From positions 1 through 12,285 of the forward strand of contig JAAYXC010000036.1 in the NCBI GenBank assembly GCA_012516115.1: 12,285 nt of DNA. Direction: 5' to 3'. The notes under the pieces were generated by a model, which saw nothing but the letters and a program-made list of their open reading frames with translations, was not told where the DNA came from and did no database searches. Of the stretch, positions 6,135 to 12,285 are shown piece after piece (positions within the stretch are counted from its first letter, which is position 1; each line of letters begins with the position of its first letter). A program made the position numbers and the translations under genes. The stretch comes from Bacillota bacterium. GTDB lineage: Bacteria; Bacillota; UBA4882; JAAYXC01.

Positions 6135-7886
6135 CTAAAAGACCTCCCCGATGGAGAAGTAGAACCGGGAGTTCCCCGTACCATCCACCGGCCACCCGTA
6201 ATCGAACCGGAGTTGGCCCAGATAGGGGACCCAGATCCTCAGGCCCAGGCCATAACCTGCCGCATGTTCGCCGGTATCCGGGGCGTAGAAGCTATCGTAA
6301 AAAACCACCCCTTCCACGTTGTCGGTGAACCGATGCCTGAACTCCAGGTTGGCCAGGGCCATTTCGTACACGCTGAAGGCGCGGTAATCGTAGCCCCGGA
6401 GCGTCTCGGCCCCGCCGATGAGAAACTGGGCGGTCTCCAGTGGATCGTAGCGGACGTCGATAAGGCCGCCCATGAGCCGCAATGCCAGGACGTCCTGGGG
6501 GGAGACGGACTTGAAGAAGGCCGTCTCCAGTTTATAACGGACGAAATCCGTGTCACCACCAAGGAAGGAGCCGGCAAAATCGATATTCAAACCGGCCCTC
6601 ACCCCGTCGGCCACGTAGACGTACTTGGCCTTCTGGGGCGTGAGGTCTTTATATTCCAGCCGGAGCCCCAGGCTGTTGGTGGTGATGTCGGGGGCCACAT
6701 AGGGAAGATGCGGCTCCCATACCGGCGGGGATTCCGCGGGGATCTCCACGCGATCCAGGTACTGGTGCTTGGCCGCCAGTGAAACGGTGAACTTGCGCGA
6801 GATCGGCCGTCCCACCACGATCTCCCAGCCCTTGATGTTCTCCTTGGTCCAAACCGACACTGGCGTTCCATTTTCATCAACCGTTTGGGCCGCCACCTGG
6901 GTATCGAAATCGTTGTAAAGATGCAGGGTTAGGGAGGTATGGTTCTTATCGAGCCACGGATCGGTAAAACTCAGATCGAAGAGACGCTTCTCCGCGTTCA
7001 TCTCCCAGCTGAAATCGATCGCATTGCCGGTACCGAAGAGGTTGGCATCGCCGATCTTAAAGCCACCCACGATCTCGCCGTCGTTGGTGTTATACGAAAG
7101 GGAAAGGGAGATGGTTCCCGTCTTGGCTTCGACGAATTCGATCTCCACGTCGAAACGATCCAGTTCGTTGGTCTCCACGATCCGCGGGTTAATCGATTCA
7201 AAATAACCCAGCATGAACAGATGTTGGAGATCTTCGCTAAAGGCCTTGGCGTCGAAGACCTCCCCCTCTTGCGCCCTGATCTCGCGGCGCACCACTTCCT
7301 CTTTGGTCTTCTTCAACCCGAGGAAGCGCAGGTGGCCCAGGCGCATCTCCACCAGCTCGATCCGAACCGTCCCGTCGGGCATGATCTGCTGGGAAGGCGA
7401 TTTCAGGAAGAGCCCGTAGTCCTGCTGGGCCTTTTCCATGAGGCGCCGGAGATCGTTCGCCACCTTAGAACGGTTGATCGTCTCCCCCGGCTGGAGGGTG
7501 AAGACGGCCAGGGCCTCTTCCACGGGCATCTTCGTGAGACCGGAGAGCTCCACCTGTTTAAAAGGCGGGTATTCCACCACCTTGAAGACCACCTTAACCC
7601 CGCCCAGGCTCCGGCGAAACTCCGGGGCCAGGACCTCGGAGAAATAACCCAACTCGAAGATGGCCTTCTGGTCCGCCTTGATCGCTTCGAGGTCGAGCGG
7701 CGCCCCGATCTGCGTATGCTTCACCGCGGCCAAGATCTCCTCGGCCGGAACTTTTTCGTTGCCTTCGACCGCCACCATGACCACCATGGGGTTCTCTTGC
7801 GCCCCCACGGCCGAAACGGAAGCGAGTAAGGCTGAAACAAAGAGAAGGAGAAAAAGAAAACGTCCGTATTTTTTCCTGCGAATCAT
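6135..7886 (-). CDS. bamA: outer-membrane assembly factor BamA (Omp85 family), three POTRA domains
   Basis: BamA inserts and folds beta-barrel proteins in the outer membrane. The 583-residue product has a signal peptide (about 1-30, ending AVGAQ) and three POTRA domains (about 36-107, 108-184 and 185-256). A C-terminal 16-strand type barrel region follows (258-583). ETLRGYDYRAF (494-504) contains the Omp85 loop-6 signature RGY. GQLRFDYGWPV (557-567) and the terminal phenylalanine of FYFSIGEVF are typical of the family's last strands. Three POTRAs, and not five, fit Firmicutes-type or cyanobacterial-type BamA. An ATG at 7925 would add 13 residues but lacks a ribosome binding site. ATG 7886 has AAAGGA at 9 nt and gives a normal MIRRKK signal peptide. 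It lies 47 nt after the single-span protein gene and 21 nt before the repeat protein. TamB-partner (TamA-like) function is also conceivable because tamB is close, but the ompH and lpxD neighbours favour BamA. Confidence 0.96.
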   Translation of the reverse strand: MIRRKKYGRFLFLLLFVSALLASVSAVGAQENPMVVMVAVEGNEKVPAEEILAAVKHTQIGAPLDLEAIKADQKAIFELGYFSEVLAPEFRRSLGGVKVVFKVVEYPPFKQVELSGLTKMPVEEALAVFTLQPGETINRSKVANDLRRLMEKAQQDYGLFLKSPSQQIMPDGTVRIELVEMRLGHLRFLGLKKTKEEVVRREIRAQEGEVFDAKAFSEDLQHLFMLGYFESINPRIVETNELDRFDVEIEFVEAKTGTISLSLSYNTNDGEIVGGFKIGDANLFGTGNAIDFSWEMNAEKRLFDLSFTDPWLDKNHTSLTLHLYNDFDTQVAAQTVDENGTPVSVWTKENIKGWEIVVGRPISRKFTVSLAAKHQYLDRVEIPAESPPVWEPHLPYVAPDITTNSLGLRLEYKDLTPQKAKYVYVADGVRAGLNIDFAGSFLGGDTDFVRYKLETAFFKSVSPQDVLALRLMGGLIDVRYDPLETAQFLIGGAETLRGYDYRAFSVYEMALANLEFRHRFTDNVEGVVFYDSFYAPDTGEHAAGYGLGLRIWVPYLGQLRFDYGWPVDGTGNSRFYFSIGEVF

Positions 7887-7933
7887 CAGGTCCCGTCCTT
7901 TCCGGGCCGGGGATGACCCGGCCATGGTTTAAT

Positions 7934-8677
7934 TTATTCTGGGGTAATCTCACGGTCCGGGCGCAGGATCTCCCTGGCCACCCGCTCCAGTTCCGCCAGG
8001 TCAAGCAAGGCCGGCCGGAGCTCCTCCCGCGGCGGCAAAACCTCTCGCTCGGCGGACCCGGGGGTCTTTTCCGCCACCGGGATCTCCGCACCGGCAGAAG
8101 AGGCCACGGGGACCTGTACCCCTTCTACTTCTTCCGCCGGGACCGGTTCTTCCCCCGTGTCTATTACCGCGGCGACCGAAGACCGGACGGCCTCGGGGGA
8201 GGAAGGGGGAGAAGGCGGGGATGGTGAGTATTTTTTGCTTTCTTCTCCCACGACCTTTTTGGCTTTGGTTACGGTGGCGGGCGGGGAGGATCGCACCGTC
8301 ACCGTCGGGGTCCAGGTTTCCTCTTTCCTCTCCGGCGTACCGGAGAGATTCTGTGCTACCGGGGGAGTCTTGCGGGGGACCGAGCGCGGCCATCCGCCGA
8401 GGAAGAAGACGAAGGTGAAAAGGAAGATCCCCGCGGCCGCCACCCAGGGAAACCACCGACGATCAGGACGGGGACGACGGGTTTCGACCCGCGCCCCCTC
8501 GCCCGTTCTTCCTTTGCGGCTGAGTTCCCAGGCATATCTGACCTCGGCCTGGGCCAGACTGAGATCCAACTCTCCCCGGACCACCGCGGCCGTCCGGTAA
8601 TGTTCTCTGGCCCGGGCCAACCAGGCCTCCGCGTCCTCGATATGGAGTAATACCGGATGCTTTCGCTCGGAAGCCAT
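7934..8677 (-). CDS. single-span membrane protein with Pro-rich domain, candidate partner of the upstream sigma factor
   Basis: I do not recognise the family. The 247-residue protein has a cytoplasm-like helical domain (about 8-54, IEDAEAWLARAREHYRTA and AQAEVRYAWELSRK), then an Arg-rich stretch (63-74). One membrane span follows (about 75-96, WFPWVAAAGIFLFTFVFFLG). Next comes a long Pro/Ser/Thr/Val-rich segment (100-215) likely to be extended in the periplasm, and a short C-terminal helix (218-238, LLDLAELERVAREIL). This layout resembles many membrane-bound anti-sigma factors, and the gene is the next one after a sigma factor, but no zinc-binding or known anti-sigma signature is visible. It could equally be a structural envelope protein. 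The low-complexity linker could reach toward peptidoglycan or the outer membrane. ATG 8677 is supported by AGGTGG at about 9 nt. It precedes bamA by 47 nt and probably shares its transcript. Confidence 0.75.
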   Translation of the reverse strand: MASERKHPVLLHIEDAEAWLARAREHYRTAAVVRGELDLSLAQAEVRYAWELSRKGRTGEGARVETRRPRPDRRWFPWVAAAGIFLFTFVFFLGGWPRSVPRKTPPVAQNLSGTPERKEETWTPTVTVRSSPPATVTKAKKVVGEESKKYSPSPPSPPSSPEAVRSSVAAVIDTGEEPVPAEEVEGVQVPVASSAGAEIPVAEKTPGSAEREVLPPREELRPALLDLAELERVAREILRPDREITPE

Positions 8678-8843
8678 CGTCTAACCCCACCTGCCTCCGC
8701 TCCCGCGCAGGTTTATCACGTCAATATCATCGGAAAGAGGGAGCCGAAAACGGCCCCGTCTAAACGAGAGTTTTCACCTCTTTTCCCCCCTGGAGGGAAA
8801 ACGAACCGTTTTTCAAGACCCCTGCCTCGGAAAACCTCCCTTT
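8678..8843 (-). other. 166-bp intergenic region with hairpin, possible promoter for the bamA segment
   Basis: This is the longest gap between intact genes outside the disordered stretch. On the minus strand it holds an 8-pair hairpin at 8781-8801 (TTTTCCCT...GGGGAAAA around a 5-base loop) and a small GCCG-AAAA-CGGC hairpin at 8743-8754. Neither has a U tract, so a standard terminator is not supported. AT-rich GATGATATTGACGTGATAAA lies about 30-50 nt before the next start and could hold promoter elements, but no good -35/-10 pair with normal spacing is evident. An internal promoter here is inference. Confidence 0.3.
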
Positions 8844-9491
8844 TTAACCTAAAGCCTTGATCTCCGCTTTGTTTTTGGCCAGAAGACCGCGCAAACGGCG
8901 GAGGGCCTTTTTTTGGGTCTTGTAAAGATAGGAAGGACTGATGCCGAGAAGAGCCGCCAACTCCTGGGGAGAACGATCTTCGAGGTAAATACCCTCCAAG
9001 ACCTGACGCTCCCGGGGGGAAAGACGGGCCAGGGCTTGTCCCAGGAAAACCCGAAGGGCTTCCCGGCCGAGGACCGCTTCGAAGTCGACGAACCCCGCCC
9101 GGGATGGGGTCGGGAACTCCTCAACCTCTTCACGTCGGAGATCGGCCACCGGGATCGGATGGGGACCGCGGGCCGTCCGGCGCAGAAAATCCAGCATTCG
9201 GCCCCGGATCCTGTGACGGGCGAAAGTAGCGAACTTGACCGCCCGCCCCGGCATAAAGGTCTCCACCGCCTCGATCAGTCCTACCGTTCCTTCCTGGACC
9301 AGTTCCGCACAGAGCGCCTCATCCCTCGCCATCTGCAGGGCGATCTTCAAAACCAACGGTTGGTAGGCTTCGATCAGTCGCTGACGGCTCTTCCGGCAGC
9401 CCTCTTCCTTGAAAGCCTGCCAGAGGTTTTCCTCTTCTTCCGGTCGTAGTAACTCGATCTTGCTGAGTTCCGCCAGGTACTCCCGGAGCAA
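8844..9491 (-). CDS. sigma-70 family RNA polymerase sigma factor (FliA/SigB-like, lacking region 3)
   Basis: This alternative sigma factor would direct RNA polymerase to a set of promoters. Residues 1-30 (LREYLAELSKIELLRPEEEE) match region 1.2. Region 2 spans about 37-106 and includes ELVQEGTVGLIEAVETF (core binding) and VKFATFARHRIRGRMLDFLR, the region 2.3/2.4 stretch that recognises the -10 element. The RIRGRMLDFLR ending resembles FliA and SigB-type factors. Region 3 is missing, replaced by a short linker (107-150). Region 4 at about 155-205 (LSPRERQVLEGIYL, then helix-turn-helix PQELAALLGISPSYLYKTQK) would bind the -35 element. The presence of region 1.2 argues against a plain ECF factor. 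The start is TTG 9491, with GAGG about 10 nt upstream; this rare start may limit translation. The gene sits after tamB and before a single-span membrane protein, so control of envelope genes is a reasonable inference. Confidence 0.92.
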   Translation of the reverse strand: MLREYLAELSKIELLRPEEEENLWQAFKEEGCRKSRQRLIEAYQPLVLKIALQMARDEALCAELVQEGTVGLIEAVETFMPGRAVKFATFARHRIRGRMLDFLRRTARGPHPIPVADLRREEVEEFPTPSRAGFVDFEAVLGREALRVFLGQALARLSPRERQVLEGIYLEDRSPQELAALLGISPSYLYKTQKKALRRLRGLLAKNKAEIKALG

Positions 9492-9628
9492 AGGACCACC
9501 ACCTCGGCTTCCCTTGGCTTTGGGGAACGCCTCCGCTCTTTTCTCGGAGATTCTCCTTCGGGGCCGCCTTCTCCTGCCTGCGCCGTCGGTAAGTTGACCC
9601 CACTCTTAGCAACGCGGTACAGGAAATA
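9492..9628 (-). other. 137-bp gap between tamB and the sigma factor gene
   Basis: The stretch contains the ribosome binding site for the TTG-started sigma gene (GAGGTGG). An AT-rich GTTTTAATATTTCC overlaps the tamB stop codon, but no promoter with matched -35 and -10 boxes, terminator hairpin or small gene could be supported. Co-transcription with tamB is possible. Confidence 0.3.
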
Positions 9629-12285
9629 TTAAAACTTCCACTGGTAAGAAAGGGTCCATTCCGGTTCGGTGGTACTGCTGAAAACACCGTGAAAAACCAG
9701 AAAACGATTAAACCGGTAATCGAAAGACCAGACCCGTGTGCCGAATTCGTCGAAGAGGATCTCATAAGAAAGATAGAATCGCTCGGAGAAGGACTTCCCG
9801 AGCTGCAGACGGAAAGCGCCTACGTCTTCGTCAAACGAGATCTGGAAACGGTCCACATCCATAAACCGCTTCACGTCCTCGCCCAATTGGCCGAAGACCG
9901 TGTCGAGCACGAACTCCATCCCGGTAGCGAAGAGCCGGGGGGCATCGACCCCCGCCGAAGAACCGCGTCCGGTGAGGAGGCTTAAGATCTCGTCCCGCCC
10001 GAGCTCCGGTTCGGACCACAGTTCGATCCGCAGCCCCGCTTCGGTGACCTCGCCGGTGACCCTGACGAAGACCCTGGTCCTCCCGATGGTCTTCTGGCCT
10101 TCGATCTCAACGTAAGGGAGGTAACCCCGCTCAGGCAGGAAGGTCCCGGTGGCGGAGACGATGGTAAAACGTTGGCCGTAAAGGAAGAAAGTGCCCAAAG
10201 AAGCCCGCAAGACCCCCGCCAGGGCCGGAGCAGCCATGGTCCCCTGCAGGCGGACTTCACCGTTTAAAGATGCGTCCAGGATGCCCGGCAGGTAGAAACG
10301 GGTATTGCGCCCGGCCATCAGACGAACGTCGAGGGGGAGGGCCGGTGGCGGAGGTCCGTGACGGGAAGTCCCCACCGTGATGCTGCTCTGGCTCACCGTG
10401 ATCGTCCCGCGTACCGCCGGTAAACCTTTCCCCACGATCGCCAGGTCGAGACCGGTGAGCTCGCCGTCGAAGAAGGCCGGATTTTTATAGGCGATTCGGC
10501 CCCCTTTAAGGGTGAGGGCATAATCCGGTCCTCCCGGACCGAGGCGAACCGTGCCCCCCAGTTGGGCCCATCCCCGCCCGATCCTCACGCCGGCTTCGCG
10601 GACCAGGACGCGGTCGTCGGTAAAGAGAAGGTCGAGCGAGCAGTGGGAAAAAGGCTCGGGAAGAAAAGCGCTCCTTCCCGCCCCTTCTTGTAAACGGAGA
10701 CTACCCCGGAGGTTCGGCTTCATCCACGTCCCGGAGACTTCCATGGCCACGTCCACTTCGCCGGCCTGCATGAAGAGGAGATTCCGGAAGACCGGGTTGA
10801 AAACCTTGGCCGGAACGGCTTTTCCCTCGAGCCTCAAAGCCAGTTCGCCCTGGCCGGCCGCAAGGTCGCGCCAGAAAGAGCCCGACGGCGCGATTTCCTC
10901 CGGGAGGGGGATCGTGCCCGAAAGATGAAGGGGAGTCCCCCCGGCCACGAATTCGGCCCGGGAGATAGAGACCAGTCGATCCTGGAGCCTGGCCTCGAGC
11001 ACGGCCCGGTCCAGGTCGAGGCCTGCCACTTTAAGTTCGGTGGCGCTAAGGGTCAGATCGCCTGCGACCGACCCGGGCGTGCGACGGAAGGAAATCCGCA
11101 GGGCGGTCCGGCCTTCCACCCGACCCGGATGGCCGGCCAGGCGAGAAATCTCGGCCAAAGGAAGTCCATCGGCCGTCACGTTCAACGCGATCTCCTCCGG
11201 CGCCAACCGGCCCACGCCCGTCAAACTGCCTCCTTCGTAGTTCAGGCGCAGGCGGTCACAGGTCACTCCGTCTCCGTCGTAACGACCGGTTACCTCCCCC
11301 GTGAAGGCGAACCCGGCCAGTTTTCCTTCTGTGAGACGGAAAGAGCCCTCGACTTCCGGTCGGTCGAAGGAGCCGCCGATCCTGCCCCGGCCCTCCAGGC
11401 GACCCGCCACCGGCCACGGTAAAGGATGCTCCAGCAAACTGAGCAACCCCGCCAGATCGCCCTGGGTCACCCCGAAATCCAGGGCCATTTGGCGACGAGA
11501 AAGATCCACCGACCCGTGAAGGCTATAAGACCGCTCGCCGGAGGTGGCGGCAAGCTGCGGAAGAAAAAGTCTTTCCCGGTCAAAAGTGAAATATCCCGTT
11601 ATCCGCGTGCATCGCCATTCCCGCCAGGTCGGATGGTCGATGATCACCCGGCCGGTGACAAGGGGATGGGCCAGGGAACCACCGATCTCCGCCTCCAGGG
11701 TGAGACGGCCGGAGAGCTCCTGGAGAACAGGCGGCAGACCGAAGGATAGAGAGGGCAGGAATTCGTGGAGATTCGCCGCCTGGAGCGCGGCGGTCAAGGT
11801 ATAGCCTTCCCGGGCCACCTTCCCCTTGAGAGTGAGCGTGGTCCCGGCCTTCCGCGCCACGGCTTCTCTTACGTACAGGCGACCTTCCCGCCAGCGGACG
11901 GTGGCGTCCAGCGTCTCCCAACTAAACCCATAAAGCGATCCGGAGTCCATGTCCAGGACGGCCGCGATCTCCGGCGCGGCCACCGTACCCGTGAGCCTGG
12001 CCGTCCCCGTCAACCGACCCGTGGGCCTGGCTTCCCCGGTCAGAAAACGCCCCCAACCTTCCGCGGTGAAAGCAAAACGACCCGCCAGATCCATGGTTCT
12101 CCGGGCGGCCAGATCGATGGCCCCGGTCAACTCGGCTTCCCCGCCGGGGCCCAGGAGATGGGCCTTTCGCAACATGATCCGGCCTTTGGTTACCGTGAAG
12201 ACCACCTCGCCGAGGCCGAGGGGAACCCCCTGCCAGGCCAGATCCGCCCCGTAAACACGGCCCGTGCCCACGAGCCCCTGTGGCC
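9629..12285 (-). CDS. tamB: TamB family protein (DUF490), C-terminal part; start beyond the window
   Basis: TamB is an AsmA-like, inner-membrane-anchored protein whose long beta groove spans the periplasm and is thought to carry phospholipids, or to help barrel insertion, at the outer membrane. The reading frame is open to the right edge; GTG 12269-12271 is an internal valine codon and not a convincing start. About 885 residues are present, nearly all alternating beta strands with repeated patterns such as G.L.G.A.L.G, fitting a long beta-taco. The last ~330 residues form the conserved C-terminal domain: GEVRLQGTMAAPALAGVLRA, SATGTFLPERGYLPYVEIEG and LWSEPELGRDEILSLLTG are family hallmarks, and the chain ends LSYQWKF with a terminal phenylalanine. 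The N-terminal membrane anchor is not in the window. Full-length members are usually longer, so several hundred residues are probably missing. The gene is upstream of the sigma factor and bamA segment, the order often seen for tamB with Omp85 genes in diderm Firmicutes. Confidence 0.94.
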   Translation of the reverse strand, partial: PQGLVGTGRVYGADLAWQGVPLGLGEVVFTVTKGRIMLRKAHLLGPGGEAELTGAIDLAARRTMDLAGRFAFTAEGWGRFLTGEARPTGRLTGTARLTGTVAAPEIAAVLDMDSGSLYGFSWETLDATVRWREGRLYVREAVARKAGTTLTLKGKVAREGYTLTAALQAANLHEFLPSLSFGLPPVLQELSGRLTLEAEIGGSLAHPLVTGRVIIDHPTWREWRCTRITGYFTFDRERLFLPQLAATSGERSYSLHGSVDLSRRQMALDFGVTQGDLAGLLSLLEHPLPWPVAGRLEGRGRIGGSFDRPEVEGSFRLTEGKLAGFAFTGEVTGRYDGDGVTCDRLRLNYEGGSLTGVGRLAPEEIALNVTADGLPLAEISRLAGHPGRVEGRTALRISFRRTPGSVAGDLTLSATELKVAGLDLDRAVLEARLQDRLVSISRAEFVAGGTPLHLSGTIPLPEEIAPSGSFWRDLAAGQGELALRLEGKAVPAKVFNPVFRNLLFMQAGEVDVAMEVSGTWMKPNLRGSLRLQEGAGRSAFLPEPFSHCSLDLLFTDDRVLVREAGVRIGRGWAQLGGTVRLGPGGPDYALTLKGGRIAYKNPAFFDGELTGLDLAIVGKGLPAVRGTITVSQSSITVGTSRHGPPPPALPLDVRLMAGRNTRFYLPGILDASLNGEVRLQGTMAAPALAGVLRASLGTFFLYGQRFTIVSATGTFLPERGYLPYVEIEGQKTIGRTRVFVRVTGEVTEAGLRIELWSEPELGRDEILSLLTGRGSSAGVDAPRLFATGMEFVLDTVFGQLGEDVKRFMDVDRFQISFDEDVGAFRLQLGKSFSERFYLSYEILFDEFGTRVWSFDYRFNRFLVFHGVFSSTTEPEWTLSYQWKF

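Noticed and set aside
6939..7829. A 296-codon plus-strand open frame
   Set aside because: It lies fully antisense to bamA, and its His/Leu/Asp-rich composition is typical of the complement of a GC-rich gene.
8781..8801. Intrinsic terminator after the sigma factor gene
   Set aside because: The hairpin is present, but neither strand has the U-rich run needed for factor-independent termination.
9319..9765. A 148-codon minus-strand open frame across the tamB/sigma junction
   Set aside because: It overlaps the ends of two well-supported genes in a different frame and shows no domain; it is a shadow frame.
1..12285. CRISPR arrays, tRNA or rRNA genes, insertion sequences and prophage genes
   Set aside because: No regularly spaced direct repeats, tRNA cloverleaf signatures, rRNA segments, transposase motifs or phage genes were seen; the window is almost fully occupied by envelope genes.

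Overview
All convincing genes in this 12.3 kb window lie on the minus strand, so transcription runs from right to left. The window is GC-rich and most genes have Gram-positive-like Shine-Dalgarno sequences. The gene set builds a Gram-negative type outer membrane: TamB, BamA, three Skp/OmpH-like chaperones, LpxD and an LptF/LptG-type permease. BamA has three POTRA domains, where Proteobacteria have five. Together with the sigma factor type and the clustering, this suggests a diderm Firmicute or related lineage (for example Negativicutes- or Limnochordia-like). That placement is inference, because no taxonomic marker is present.

Layout in order of transcription: the C-terminal part of TamB, which enters from beyond the right edge (9629-12285); a TTG-started sigma-70 family factor (8844-9491); a 166-bp gap with a hairpin; a single-membrane-span, Pro-rich protein that might be its regulator (7934-8677); BamA (6135-7886); an unrecognised secreted protein with ~91-residue internal repeats and a beta-rich tail (4833-6113); two tandem OmpH/Skp paralogues (4216-4767 and 3625-4203); a disordered stretch with coding-like sequence scattered over three frames (3164-3618); a small coiled-coil ORF (2829-3116); a third, shorter OmpH-like protein (2322-2741); LpxD (1265-2293); and an LptF/LptG permease (78-1259). 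A possible next gene start lies at the left edge.

How the genes fit together: BamA folds beta-barrel proteins into the outer membrane, and the OmpH proteins would carry unfolded barrels across the periplasm. TamB would form a periplasm-spanning bridge for phospholipid or protein transport to the outer membrane. LpxD makes the lipid A precursor, and the permease helps extract lipopolysaccharide from the inner membrane. A sigma factor inside this set, followed by a membrane protein of unknown function, suggests local control of envelope biogenesis.

The item most worth following is the unrecognised protein directly downstream of bamA. It carries the motif V-[ER]-[VL]-x-P at residues 99, 189 and 280, in a sheet/helix order that resembles POTRA domains, followed by about 125 residues that could form a small outer-membrane barrel.
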